In this document: positions 35,003 through 43,697 of the stretch, piece after piece
Position numbering within the stretch: the stretch's first letter is position 1
Layout: the number at the start of each line of letters is the position of its first letter
NCBI GenBank assembly: GCA_902530745.1
Contig: CACABO010000002.1
Coordinates: forward strand, 98,695 to 162,694
From: an uncultured Alphaproteobacteria bacterium
GTDB taxonomy: Bacteria > Pseudomonadota > Alphaproteobacteria > HIMB59
Length of the DNA: 64,000 nucleotides
Reading direction: 5' to 3'
Translations under genes and position numbers: made by a program
The notes under the pieces: generated by a model
What the model was told of the DNA's origin: nothing
Databases searched by the model: none
What the model saw: only the letters and a program-made list of their open reading frames with translations

Positions 35003-35601
35003 GTTAATTGAAGAGTTTTATAATTATTCAAACTAATATTTTGATGACTCGATAATATAATAATTCCCTTATTTTCTAACTTTTTTTCAAATAAATTATT
35101 TAAATTTATTATTGTTCTATCATCAAGTCCGTTAAGTGGATCATCTAGTATCCAAACTGGTTTATTAACTAACATTAGTAGTAGCAATTGAAGTTTTTTC
35201 TTCTGACCATATGAAAGCTGGTAAAATTTTTTATCAAGATTTAATTCCTCAAAAAAATATTTTACACTTTTATCTTTTATAGAGTTATTAAATTTCACAT
35301 TGTGTATTGAAAGCCAGTATTCAATATTTTGATTTAAAGTTAGTGAGTCATGGGCAAAGTTAGTCTCGCCAACATATAAAAAAAATTGAGAGGCAATATA
35401 ATTATCAATTACTAAGTTATTGTAAGTTATACTACCTTCTAGTGGATCGATAAAATTGACGATATTAGATAATAGGGTTGTCTTGCCCACACCATTTGCA
35501 CCCTGAATGAGTAATAATTCACCAGGATGTATTTTAAAATTGATATTTTTGTAGATAAGAGTATTTCCTCTAGCAAAAGATAAGTTGTTAACTTCAATCA
35601 T
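34999..35601 (-). CDS. ccmA: Heme ABC exporter ATPase CcmA
   Basis: 200 aa ABC ATPase: Walker A GANGVGKTTL, signature LSYGQKKKLQLLLL, H-loop ILSSHQ. The Walker B region reads VWILDDPLNGLD, with Asp in place of the usual catalytic Glu (DEP), a detail worth noting. It is the first gene of the minus-strand ccm operon. Its ATG lies immediately downstream of the terminator at 35606-35630, leaving practically no leader, so the operon promoter must overlap that terminator or transcription reads through it. Confidence 0.93.
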   Translation of the reverse strand: MIEVNNLSFARGNTLIYKNINFKIHPGELLLIQGANGVGKTTLLSNIVNFIDPLEGSITYNNLVIDNYIASQFFLYVGETNFAHDSLTLNQNIEYWLSIHNVKFNNSIKDKSVKYFFEELNLDKKFYQLSYGQKKKLQLLLLMLVNKPVWILDDPLNGLDDRTIINLNNLFEKKLENKGIIILSSHQNISLNNYKTLQLT

Positions 35602-35605
35602 AAAA

Positions 35606-35630
35606 AAAGCGGGTGATTATAACCCGCTTT
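35606..35630 (-). terminator. Terminator of the H1-like gene, abutting ccmA
   Basis: AAAGCGGGT / ACCCGCTTT 9-bp stem with a 7-base loop. On the minus strand it is followed by a run of T residues (TTTTTTTA), so it ends transcription from 35661-36032. The T run is directly upstream of the ccmA start codon. Confidence 0.8.
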
Positions 35631-35660
35631 TGATGTTTTAAATATTTAAAACTTAAAAAA

Positions 35661-36032
35661 TTATCTTCTTTTTCTAGAAGTCTTTCTCTTTTTAGGAGCT
35701 GCTTTCTTTTTTGCAGCTTTCCTCTTTTTAGGAGCTGCTTTCTTTTTTGCAGCCTTCCTCTTTTTAGGAGCTGCTTTTTTCTTTTTAGGTGCTGCTTTCT
35801 TTTTTGCAGCTTTCCTCTTTTTAGGAGCTGCTTTCTTTTTTGCAGCCTTCCTTCTTACAGCTTTTTTCTTAGTGGCTTTTTTCTTCTTAGGTGCTGCTTT
35901 CTTTTTTGCAGCTTTTCTTTTAGGTGCTGCTTTCTTTTTTGCAGCCTTCTTCTTTTTAGGCGCTACCTTTTTTGCAGCTTTCCTTTTCTTAGGAGCTGCC
36001 TTTTTCTTTGCAGCTTTTCTCTTTTTAGCCAT
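35661..36032 (-). CDS. Histone H1-like lysine/alanine repeat protein
   Basis: 123 aa made almost wholly of Ala-Lys-Pro-Arg repeats (AAKKKAAPKKRKAAKKKAAP units, ~12 aa period). AAGGAGG lies 6-7 bases before the ATG. Such H1-like or AlgP-type tails bind DNA non-specifically and compact the nucleoid. Low complexity makes homology calls weak, but the clean start, strong Shine-Dalgarno and terminator argue that it is a genuine, well-expressed gene. The plus-strand ORF over it is its shadow. The repeats are also DNA-level tandem repeats and are therefore likely to vary in copy number between strains. Confidence 0.85.
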   Translation of the reverse strand: MAKKRKAAKKKAAPKKRKAAKKVAPKKKKAAKKKAAPKRKAAKKKAAPKKKKATKKKAVRRKAAKKKAAPKKRKAAKKKAAPKKKKAAPKKRKAAKKKAAPKKRKAAKKKAAPKKRKTSRKRR

Positions 36033-36165
36033 TATAGCCTCCTTACTTTTTACACTTACTAGTAAGTATAAAACGAATATCTAATGATATTCATTTTCTT
36101 AAAAAAAACTTAAGAAACTATTTAATTAAGTCAACATTTTATTTATGGTAACTTCTTTTCATTGA

Positions 36166-38718
36166 ATGAATCAAATTGAAATAATTTTAGGACCAACTAA
36201 CACTGGAAAAACATTTAATGCTTTTGAACAAATGTTTTCCTTTAAAAACGGTGTTTTTGGTTTCCCTTTAAGGCTTTTAGCAAGAGAAAATTATGATAAA
36301 GCATGCAAACTTTATCCAATAAATCAAATTGCATTAATAACAGGAGAAGAAAAAATAATTCCTTCAAATGCAAAATATTTTTTTTGTACAGTCGAATCAA
36401 TGCCAGATGACTTTTTTGAATTTGTTTGCGTAGATGAAATTCAATTAGCCTCTGATTATGAAAGAGGTCATATTTTCACTCAAAGACTTTTACATTCTCG
36501 AGGAGAACAAAAAACTATTTTCCTTGGCTCTCTAACTATGGAAGAGATTATTAGAGAATTAATCCCCGAAGCAAAAATAACTTTTAAAAATAGGTTTTCA
36601 GAATTAAATTTTATAGGGCACAAAAAGATTCAAAATGTAAAACCCAGATCAGCAATTATTGCTTTTAACTTAATAGGACTTTACGAAATAGCTGAACAAA
36701 TAAGAAGCTTAAAAGGAGGTGTGGCACTTGTTGCTGGTGCACTAAGTCCTAAAACAAGAAACTCCCAAGTTAAACTATATGAGGATGGAGAGGTAGATTA
36801 TATTGTAGCCACTGATGCTATAGGAATGGGCTTGAATCTAGATATTAACCAAGTTTATTTCTCTGGTCTTGAAAAGTTTGATGGAAAATATGTTCGACCT
36901 TTGAATGATATGGAAATTGGTCAAATAGCAGGAAGAGCAGGTCGCTATACAAAATCTGGTTATTTCGGAAGCACTCTTGGAGCTAAGTTTACAAATCTAA
37001 AGTCAATAGAAAATATTCAGGCAAATAAATTTGAACCTGTAAAAAAAATATTTTGGAGAAATCATCTTTTATCGTTTAAGTCAGAATATGATTTACTAAA
37101 CTCTCTAAAAAAGAAACCTGATAACCATCGATTAATTCAAAAAAAAGATGCTGAGGATCAAAAATTTTTATCTAGGTTTCTAAAAGATAATAAAAAAAAT
37201 TATAAATTTAATAGCACCACAACCTTAAAAAAATTATGGGACGTTTGTCGAATACCAGATTATCAAAATATTTCAGATGAAAAACATGTCGAACTGTTAA
37301 CAAAAATATTTAATGAACTCATAAAAAATCAATGGGTATTTAGTGATAAATTTTTAGAAAAAGAAATTTCTTACTTACAAAATTACAACGGTAGCATTGA
37401 TGACCTAATATACAACTTAAATGAAACAAGAACCTGGCTATACATTACTAACCAGAAACAATGGATAAGTAACTCTATTTGGGTTGAAACTGTTAAAAAT
37501 ATTGAAAACAAACTGTCTGAGGAGATACATTTAAGCCTAATGCAAAAATTTGTCGACAAAAATAAAAGTGAGATGATACAAAATTTAAATATTAGTGAAA
37601 AAAATATATCTTTAACTGATAATAGATATGTTAAGATAAAAGATGAAAAAATAGGAGTTATAAAAGGTTTTAAAATCTTTTTTGATGAAAAATATAAAGA
37701 TATTTTAAATAACAACTACCACAAAATAATTAAAGAACAAATTTCCCCAAATATGTCTTTTAACGTTAATAATTTTATAGCAGCACCGAATGAAAGCTTG
37801 AAAATCGATTCAAAAGTAGATGAGAATGGAAATTTCCAAAATTTATATATTAAATGGGGGGATGCAAATGTTGCGATATTTAAAAAAGGGAGTGATATTA
37901 TTCATCCTATTTTAGAGCCAATCTTAGATGACTTGCTATTATCACCTGATCATATTAAAAAAATTCAGGATAAAATTCAAAAATGGTTCGAAGATACTTA
38001 CCTCTCAAAACTGGATTTATCGAGCAAACTAAAAAAATTTAATACAAAACCTGAGGAAAGAAGTTTTATTTTTAAGATCATAGAAAGCCAATACAATCTT
38101 TACCAAGTAAATATATTAGATGAATTTAAATTAATTGATGAAACACAAAGAAAAGAAATTCATTCACTTAATTTTAGATTAGGAAAGAATGTTATTTTTA
38201 ATTCTGAATTAATAAGACCAGAATACATGAAGTTAAAGTTTAGTTTATGGAATTTGTATAATAATGAATGTTTAAATATTGATGAATATATACCAAAAGA
38301 TGGCAATGCAACTCTAAATGTTCAAAATAGGCTAAATGAAGAACTATTAACTTTCTTAGGATTTATTTCCAAAAATGACTTACTAATCAGACTTGATATT
38401 TTTAATGAATTTGAAAAACAATTATTCAAAAGAGAAAATAGAGGCCCATTCTCACTTCCTATGGATTTATCTAATCTTTTGGGAATTAAAAAAGATAAAT
38501 TAATAAGTATTTTAAAAAGTAGATCTTTTAACATTCAAGAGATAGCAGAAAATGATTTAATCATTTCAAAAAAAATTAATGCAAATAAGACATTAGAGTT
38601 AAAACAAAATAAAAACAAAAAAGTATTGAAAAAACCATCAAAAAAAGTAAAAAAAACCTCACCAAAAAAATTATTTAATAATCCTTTTGACCAATTAAAA
38701 AATATAAATGTTAAATAA
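36166..38718 (+). CDS. SUV3-like superfamily 2 RNA helicase
   Basis: 850 aa. Motif I GPTNTGKT at the N-terminus, motif II DEIQ, a SLTM motif III-like segment (LGSLTMEE), and the C-terminal helicase domain with ATDAIGMGLNLDI and QIAGRAGRY. This is the SUV3 subfamily common in alphaproteobacteria, the ancestor of the mitochondrial degradosome helicase. The region after residue ~300 is family-specific and variable, ending in a Lys-rich tail (KKPSKKVKKTSPKK). A role in RNA turnover is expected from the family. It overlaps the TerB-like gene by 11 bases and leads the cluster with fdxA and carD. Confidence 0.92.
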   Translation: MNQIEIILGPTNTGKTFNAFEQMFSFKNGVFGFPLRLLARENYDKACKLYPINQIALITGEEKIIPSNAKYFFCTVESMPDDFFEFVCVDEIQLASDYERGHIFTQRLLHSRGEQKTIFLGSLTMEEIIRELIPEAKITFKNRFSELNFIGHKKIQNVKPRSAIIAFNLIGLYEIAEQIRSLKGGVALVAGALSPKTRNSQVKLYEDGEVDYIVATDAIGMGLNLDINQVYFSGLEKFDGKYVRPLNDMEIGQIAGRAGRYTKSGYFGSTLGAKFTNLKSIENIQANKFEPVKKIFWRNHLLSFKSEYDLLNSLKKKPDNHRLIQKKDAEDQKFLSRFLKDNKKNYKFNSTTTLKKLWDVCRIPDYQNISDEKHVELLTKIFNELIKNQWVFSDKFLEKEISYLQNYNGSIDDLIYNLNETRTWLYITNQKQWISNSIWVETVKNIENKLSEEIHLSLMQKFVDKNKSEMIQNLNISEKNISLTDNRYVKIKDEKIGVIKGFKIFFDEKYKDILNNNYHKIIKEQISPNMSFNVNNFIAAPNESLKIDSKVDENGNFQNLYIKWGDANVAIFKKGSDIIHPILEPILDDLLLSPDHIKKIQDKIQKWFEDTYLSKLDLSSKLKKFNTKPEERSFIFKIIESQYNLYQVNILDEFKLIDETQRKEIHSLNFRLGKNVIFNSELIRPEYMKLKFSLWNLYNNECLNIDEYIPKDGNATLNVQNRLNEELLTFLGFISKNDLLIRLDIFNEFEKQLFKRENRGPFSLPMDLSNLLGIKKDKLISILKSRSFNIQEIAENDLIISKKINANKTLELKQNKNKKVLKKPSKKVKKTSPKKLFNNPFDQLKNINVK

Positions 38719-39145
38719 ATTCTTCCAATCCTTTAATGAAAAAAAGGATAAAAATGATGATCACTCTTTTGAGTCAGATTTATATAACTTGATTTACGAA
38801 ATAATTATTGCAGATCACGAAATTTCGGAACAAGAAATTAATTTTGCTTCAGAACTAGTAGAGTTTTACTTTAAGATACCAATTCAAAGTAATAAAGATC
38901 AATTTACTAAATTAGCCAATCAACAACATTTCAATACTGATTTATCTCAGTTTTCATACAGATTAAAAACATCACTTACTTATGAACAGAGAATGGACGT
39001 AATTTTAATTTGTTGGCAAGTTTTAATGGTTGATGGCAAAGAGGATCAGCTTGAAGTTTCTACTGCTAGAAAAATATCAACTTTACTCGGCCTAGAAGAT
39101 AAAGATTTTATATTGATTAGAAATAGAGTAAAAGACAGCCTATGA
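38708..39145 (+). CDS. TerB-family (tellurite-resistance TerB-like) protein
   Basis: 145 aa all-helical soluble protein. [23 protein letters not shown] followed by [22 protein letters not shown] is the acidic two-part TerB/DjlA-N pattern, in which Asp/Glu residues may bind metal. The family is linked to tellurite and general stress responses but the biochemical role is not settled. ATG 38708 lies within the helicase end (11-base overlap) and its stop overlaps fdxA (ATGA), so it is part of this operon. Confidence 0.85.
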   Translation: MLNKFFQSFNEKKDKNDDHSFESDLYNLIYEIIIADHEISEQEINFASELVEFYFKIPIQSNKDQFTKLANQQHFNTDLSQFSYRLKTSLTYEQRMDVILICWQVLMVDGKEDQLEVSTARKISTLLGLEDKDFILIRNRVKDSL

Positions 39146-39474
39146 CCTACTTAGTAAACGATAAGTGTATTAAGTGTAAATACATGGATTGTGTTGAGGT
39201 ATGTCCCGTGGATTGCTTTTACGAAGGTGAAAATATGCTTGTTATTAACCCTGATGAATGTATTGACTGTGGAGTATGTGAACCGGAATGCCCAGTTGAA
39301 GCGATTATCCCAGATGACTTGGACGATGGTACAAAATGGCTAGATTTAAATGAAAAATACTCACAAGTTTGGCCTAATATAACTACAAAAAAAGATGCAC
39401 CTGCTGATGCAAAACAGTGGGAAGGGGTAGAGGATAAATTCGAAAATCATTTTAGTGAAAAAGGAGCTGATTAA
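39142..39474 (+). CDS. fdxA: 7-iron ferredoxin FdxA (3Fe-4S/4Fe-4S)
   Basis: 110 aa. Two clusters: [17 protein letters not shown] and [15 protein letters not shown], matching the [3Fe-4S]/[4Fe-4S] FdxA family typical of alphaproteobacteria; the acidic tail ([20 protein letters not shown]) is also family-like. A cytosolic electron carrier. It overlaps TerB upstream and carD downstream (1 base), as in related genomes where fdxA is beside carD. Confidence 0.96.
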   Translation: MTYLVNDKCIKCKYMDCVEVCPVDCFYEGENMLVINPDECIDCGVCEPECPVEAIIPDDLDDGTKWLDLNEKYSQVWPNITTKKDAPADAKQWEGVEDKFENHFSEKGAD

Positions 39475-40160
39475 TGCCAGTTAAAAAAAAAGCTACAAAA
39501 AAAAAACTAATAAAAAAAACTACAAAAGTTAAGACAAAGAAAAAGTTACCTGCTAAAAAAAAACAACCCGTAAAAAAAATAGCTAAGAAAAAAGTTGCAA
39601 AAAAAATAGTAAAAAAAGTAGCTAAAAAAATTGTTACACCAAAAGCCCCTAAGATTAAAAAAGTAATAGTCCCACAAGAATTTAAACCAGGAGAAAATAT
39701 TGTTTACCCAACCCACGGCGTAGGAAGAATTCTAACTATAGAAAAGTTCCAATATGATCTAGTGGAAGAACAACTGTATGTAATACAGTTTTTTCAAGAC
39801 AAGTTAACAATCAGAGTTCCTTTTGCTAAAGCAAAATTGATTGGTTTAAGAAACATTACTAGTAAACCATCTATGACTAGAACACTTTCTGTTTTAAAGC
39901 AAAAGCCTAAAATTAAAAAGGCAATGTGGAGTAGAAGAGCTCAAGAATACGATCAAAAGATAAACTCTGGTGACATAAAACTTCTTTCAGAGGTCGTTCG
40001 AGATCTATTTCGAAAAGATGATCAAACTGAGCAGTCTTATAGTGAGCGCCAAATGTTTCAGGTAGCTTTTGAGAGATACACTAGAGAATTTGCGATATCT
40101 TCAAGTTTAAAGTTTGAGGAAGCATCAACAAAAATATTAGAAATTTTAAATAAAAGATAA
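39474..40160 (+). CDS. carD: CarD-family RNA polymerase-binding regulator with lysine-rich N-terminus
   Basis: 228 aa. The first ~65 residues are Lys/Ala-rich (AKKKVAKKIVKKVAKK), resembling the H1-like protein next door; then the CarD/CdnL RNAP-interaction domain begins at FKPGENIVYPTHGVGRI, followed by the helical DNA-binding C-terminus (WSRRAQEYDQKINSGD, EVVRDLFRKD). CarD stabilises open complexes at promoters such as rRNA. Alphaproteobacterial CarD is usually ~170 aa, so the N-terminal tail is extra. It follows fdxA with a one-base overlap. Confidence 0.93.
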   Translation: MPVKKKATKKKLIKKTTKVKTKKKLPAKKKQPVKKIAKKKVAKKIVKKVAKKIVTPKAPKIKKVIVPQEFKPGENIVYPTHGVGRILTIEKFQYDLVEEQLYVIQFFQDKLTIRVPFAKAKLIGLRNITSKPSMTRTLSVLKQKPKIKKAMWSRRAQEYDQKINSGDIKLLSEVVRDLFRKDDQTEQSYSERQMFQVAFERYTREFAISSSLKFEEASTKILEILNKR

Positions 40161-40161
40161 A

Positions 40162-40485
40162 TTAATTAGTTTCTTCTTCGTTTTTATCAGTTGGGATATC
40201 AATGCTTATATCTTCAGCTAGGTTATCGGTATCTTCATTTTGAGCATCAGTATCTTCTGTTTCTTCAATTAGGTCTTTTAATTCATCGTTTTCTTTGGCA
40301 GTCTTAGTGGGTGTTGCAACACTTATTCCCGCTTTTCTTCCTCTTTTAGGTTTAGCAATATTTACAGCTTCAATGGATTTACCACATTCTGGACAATTAA
40401 CTACATCCTGATAAAAATCATAATACTTTACGCTACCACATGGGCATGTTCTTTTGTGGCCTAAATCGATTTGCTCTTCTTGCAT
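40162..40485 (-). CDS. FYDLN-acid family zinc-ribbon protein
   Basis: 107 aa. N-terminal zinc ribbon ([16 protein letters not shown] ... VNCPECGKS) followed by a long acidic tail ([22 protein letters not shown]). The layout is that of the alphaproteobacterial FYDLN_acid family, of unknown function. The canonical FYDLN is here YYDFY. It is divergent from rpmF and converges with carD (1-base gap). Confidence 0.87.
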   Translation of the reverse strand: MQEEQIDLGHKRTCPCGSVKYYDFYQDVVNCPECGKSIEAVNIAKPKRGRKAGISVATPTKTAKENDELKDLIEETEDTDAQNEDTDNLAEDISIDIPTDKNEEETN

Positions 40486-40549
40486 TGTGGGCAGATTTAT
40501 ACATTATTATTGTAATTTATACAAATTTTTATTATGTTATCGCTCTAAT

Positions 40550-40810
40550 ATGGCAGTTCCAAAAAGAAAAACCACACCTTCAAAAAGGAATATGAGGCGC
40601 TCTCATCATAGAGCAGGAACTCAACTATTTGCAGAAGACAAAAAATCAGGTGAATTAAGAAGACCTCATCACATTGATCTAAGTACTGGCATGTACAGAG
40701 GTAAACAAATAATTATTAAAAAAACCAAAAAAGATAAAGATGCCGAGGGTCAAGCACCTGTTAATACTGACGAAACAACTAAAACTATTGAAGCTCCTGC
40801 TTCTAAATAA
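40550..40810 (+). CDS. rpmF: 50S ribosomal protein bL32
   Basis: 86 aa. The ORF track begins upstream at 40454, but [20 protein letters not shown] at ATG 40550 is the L32 N-terminus. Core residues include [23 protein letters not shown]. The C-terminal ~25 residues ([15 protein letters not shown]) are an extension past the usual ~60-residue protein. It is a cytosolic large-subunit component. Confidence 0.95.
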   Translation: MAVPKRKTTPSKRNMRRSHHRAGTQLFAEDKKSGELRRPHHIDLSTGMYRGKQIIIKKTKKDKDAEGQAPVNTDETTKTIEAPASK

Positions 40811-41299
40811 TTAATCTCTAATTACTTTATAAATTGAATTTTCTGAAAAGCTTTGCTGATAGAGCTTTTTTTTAAGCTCAGTAGTTTCTAACTTAGATAG
40901 TTTTTTTCTTAAAATAAATCGTTTTAAAATATCCAGCTCTAAATCTGGGTTTTCAGATACTTTTTTAGAGATATATTCCTCAATTAAGTTTTGTTCAAAA
41001 CCTTTTTGAAACAGTTTATTTTTAATTTTTTTGATAGAAAATAAGGACTGCTCATAATAATGAAATACTGTTTCAATGAAGTGCCTCTCGTTGATTATCT
41101 TCAACTCATCTAATTTTTGAATAATATTATTAATAAGTTCTTGTTTAGAGATATTTTCTGCAAAAATGACTTTTTGATAAGTTTTTTTGTTTCTTAGTTT
41201 TTTTTCAAGTATTTCTGAAATCTTTTTTTTAGTGGCTGGATATTTTCCTAAATATTTAATTGCTTCATTGAATAAGTATTCATCAGCTTTTTTTTTCAT
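40811..41299 (-). CDS. recX: RecX-family regulator of RecA
   Basis: 162 aa, basic and helical, with three-helix repeats of RecX: YLGKYPATKKKISEILEKKL, IINERHFIETVFHYYEQ and IKNKLFQKGFEQNLIEEYI. RecX binds RecA filaments and limits recombination. Length is typical. It converges with rpmF immediately, with no space for a terminator. No recA is in the window. Confidence 0.85.
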   Translation of the reverse strand: MKKKADEYLFNEAIKYLGKYPATKKKISEILEKKLRNKKTYQKVIFAENISKQELINNIIQKLDELKIINERHFIETVFHYYEQSLFSIKKIKNKLFQKGFEQNLIEEYISKKVSENPDLELDILKRFILRKKLSKLETTELKKKLYQQSFSENSIYKVIRD

Positions 41300-41346
41300 A
41301 GTTTATATTATTTTATGAATTATTATTATCAAGTATACTTATAAAG

Positions 41347-41423
41347 GCGCTTGTAGCTCAGTAGGATAGAGCACCAGATTCCTAATCTGGGGGCCGCAGG
41401 TTCGATTCCTGCCAAGCGCGCCA
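41347..41423 (+). tRNA. tRNA-Arg (CCU anticodon)
   Basis: 77 bases, foldable by hand: acceptor GCGCTTG / CAAGCGC, D arm GCTC..GAGC, anticodon stem CCAGA / TCTGG with loop TTCCTAA (anticodon CCT at 41381-41383, decoding AGG), T arm GCAGG-TTCGATT-CCTGC, discriminator G and encoded CCA. Lies between recX and gcrA. Confidence 0.97.
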
Positions 41424-41434
41424 AAGAATTAATG

Positions 41435-41905
41435 TTAATTTTTCTCGTGTAAGAAATCTAAAAGTCTGTCTAAATATTTCTCATCAACATTATAAGCTTT
41501 TTTATAATGTTCAATACAATATGGTTTTGTTGGAATATTTTGACCACCGCAATAGTGAAATCCCTCTTCAAGTGGATCGCCAATTGGCCATTGACAAGAT
41601 TTAAAGTTACCGGTACCAACAATACTCTTTTTAAAACTAAATTTTTCTCTTCTTCGAACAGGTTCTTTTCTTACTGTATTTTGGGAAGATGAATTACTTG
41701 ATTCCCTATACATGGTCACTGATGAAAATTGTTGATTTTGAGTTGACTTTTTTCTGGAGTTTTGACGTCTTTCTAGGCCCAATCTAAAAGCCTTACCAAT
41801 AACGGCATTTTTCGTAAATCCGAGCTGCACGCCAATCTGGCTTGTAGCAACCCCTTCATTCCAAAGTTTTTTAAGATCTTCTACTTTCTGGTTATTCCAA
41901 GACAT
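41435..41905 (-). CDS. gcrA: Cell-cycle regulator GcrA
   Basis: 156 aa from ATG 41905 (MSWNNQKVEDLKKLWNEGVA), the canonical GcrA start; the track adds five upstream residues. The N-terminal segment with ATSQIGVQLGFTKNAVIGKAFRLGL is the GcrA DNA-binding region, followed by a disordered linker and a C-terminal part with CQWPIGDP and FHYCGGQNIPTKPYCIEHYKKAY. GcrA binds RNA polymerase sigma-70 at CcrM-methylated promoters and is an alphaproteobacterial marker. No ccrM is in the window. Confidence 0.94.
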   Translation of the reverse strand: MSWNNQKVEDLKKLWNEGVATSQIGVQLGFTKNAVIGKAFRLGLERRQNSRKKSTQNQQFSSVTMYRESSNSSSQNTVRKEPVRRREKFSFKKSIVGTGNFKSCQWPIGDPLEEGFHYCGGQNIPTKPYCIEHYKKAYNVDEKYLDRLLDFLHEKN

Positions 41906-42006
41906 TTTTAATACACCCACTCTATTTAGTTACATATATGGGTAGTTTTATACTATATATAGTAGTAGTAATCTAGCCTAAAATGATTAAAAAAATGTGA
42001 ATAAAT

Positions 42007-43173
42007 ATGAAATCTCTTAAAAATCTGAACTTTGAAAAAATCCGAAATGTAGGAGTTAGAGTCGATTTCAATGTTCCTATTGATAAAAATTTTAGAATTA
42101 CAGACAAAACAAGATTAGATAGATCCAAAGAGACCATCGATTTTATTAAAAATAAACAATGTAATATTTTGCTTATTTCACATTTTGGAAGACCAAAAGA
42201 AAATTTTGATGAGAAGTATTCTTTCTCAAGATTAATTAAACAGTTTGAGGATATATTGGAGTTAAAATTAAATTTTATTACTTATGATAGTTTTTTACAA
42301 AGCGGTCTTAATGAATTAGATGTTGATAAGCCAACTATAAACCTTTTAGAGAATATACGATTTTTTGAGGGAGAAATAAAAAATGACTTAAATTTTAGCA
42401 AATCTATTACAGATAAATTAGATTTATATGTTAATGAGGCTTTTTCTGCCTCTCACCGATTTCACTCATCAGTGAATCAAATGGCTAAAAATATATTGTC
42501 AGCACCTGGATTTAATTTTGAAAGAGAAATTTTAGCAATAGAAAATATAAAAAAATCTTCAAAGAAAAAATTAGCAATCATTGGCGGATCAAAAGTTTCA
42601 ACTAAAATAAAAACACTTCTATCTTTAACATCCTCTTGCTCAGATATTTTTATTGGAGGGGCAATGGCTAATAATTTTTTTAAATATAATAGTATAAATG
42701 TAAGCAATTCTTTAATTGAAGAGGGTACAGAAAGTATGATTGAAATGATTTACAATTCTGCAAAATCAACAAATTGTAAAATTCATCTTCCATCAGATGT
42801 TATACTTGACTCAAATGAAAAAAAATTAATAGATGAGCTTCCTACAAGCTCTGATTTTAAAATCCTAGATATATCAGTTTCTTCACACGCGGTTTTAGAA
42901 AAACTGATAGGTAACAGTGATATCGTTTTGTGGAATGGACCAATGGGAATGATAGAAGACAATAAATTTTCAAAGGGATCAATAAATTTAGCACATCTCC
43001 TTGCAAAATCTCAAGCAGATGTTGTCATAGGCGGTGGAGACACAATTTTAGCAATCAACATGGCTGAGGAAAAATTTGAAAATTTTTATTTTGTTTCAAC
43101 AGCTGGCGGTGCTTTTCTTGAGGCGCTCGAGAATAAAGATCTTCCTGGAATTCAAGCCCTTATGGCTGATTAA
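42007..43173 (+). CDS. pgk: Phosphoglycerate kinase
   Basis: 388 aa, normal length (~390). VGVRVDFNVPID, LLISHFGRPK, FSASHRFHSS, KKLAIIGGSKVSTK, the nucleotide segment LWNGPMGMIE and VVIGGGDT are all in place. It catalyses the first ATP-generating step of glycolysis (1,3-bisphosphoglycerate to 3-phosphoglycerate). It converges with yciB, overlapping by 14 bases. No gap or pyk neighbour. Confidence 0.97.
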   Translation: MKSLKNLNFEKIRNVGVRVDFNVPIDKNFRITDKTRLDRSKETIDFIKNKQCNILLISHFGRPKENFDEKYSFSRLIKQFEDILELKLNFITYDSFLQSGLNELDVDKPTINLLENIRFFEGEIKNDLNFSKSITDKLDLYVNEAFSASHRFHSSVNQMAKNILSAPGFNFEREILAIENIKKSSKKKLAIIGGSKVSTKIKTLLSLTSSCSDIFIGGAMANNFFKYNSINVSNSLIEEGTESMIEMIYNSAKSTNCKIHLPSDVILDSNEKKLIDELPTSSDFKILDISVSSHAVLEKLIGNSDIVLWNGPMGMIEDNKFSKGSINLAHLLAKSQADVVIGGGDTILAINMAEEKFENFYFVSTAGGAFLEALENKDLPGIQALMAD

Positions 43174-43696
43174 TAAAATGTTTTTTTAACAATGGAATTT
43201 GAATTATTGTAAACACAATAGTAATTCCCATTATTCCAAATACTTTAAAATTTACCCAAACATCAGTTGTTTGAGTTCGCCAAACTATTTCATTTAAAAC
43301 AGCTAAAAGAATAAAAAAGCTTGACCACATTTTATTCATTAATCCCCAACCCTCATCAGTCAATTTTAATGATGAGTTTAATAATAACTTTAAAACAGGT
43401 TTATTAATTAATGTACTTCCAATCAAAACTGCAGCAAAAAGAGCATTTATAATTGTTGGTTTCATTTTAAAAAATATCTCATTTTTTAGAAAAATACTTA
43501 AACCACCAAAAACAACTAAGATAATTGTACTCACTAACATCATGGTTGAAATTTTTCTTTCTTTGAAATAGATAGCTATAAGGGAAATAAATGTTGCGAC
43601 TATTACAGCAGCAATACTCAAATAGAGATCTTTATCTGATTTATAATAGACTGCGAAAAAAACAATTAAGGGAAAAAATTCAAATAGTTGTTTCAT
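43160..43696 (-). CDS. yciB: Septation protein A / YciB family inner-membrane protein
   Basis: 178 aa with five to six membrane segments; MKQLFEFFPLIVFFAVYY and MNKMWSSFFILLAVLNEIVWRTQTTDVWVNFKVFG are the YciB (IspA) signature. Involved in cell envelope integrity and septation in other proteobacteria. It follows ftsY with a one-base gap, on the same strand, as seen in many alphaproteobacteria. Confidence 0.94.
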   Translation of the reverse strand: MKQLFEFFPLIVFFAVYYKSDKDLYLSIAAVIVATFISLIAIYFKERKISTMMLVSTIILVVFGGLSIFLKNEIFFKMKPTIINALFAAVLIGSTLINKPVLKLLLNSSLKLTDEGWGLMNKMWSSFFILLAVLNEIVWRTQTTDVWVNFKVFGIMGITIVFTIIQIPLLKKHFINQP

Positions 43697-43697
43697 T

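Noticed and set aside
35872-36084. 70-aa plus-strand ORF (Phe/Ala-rich)
   Set aside because: Antisense shadow of the Lys/Ala repeats of the H1-like gene, which has a strong ribosome site and terminator.
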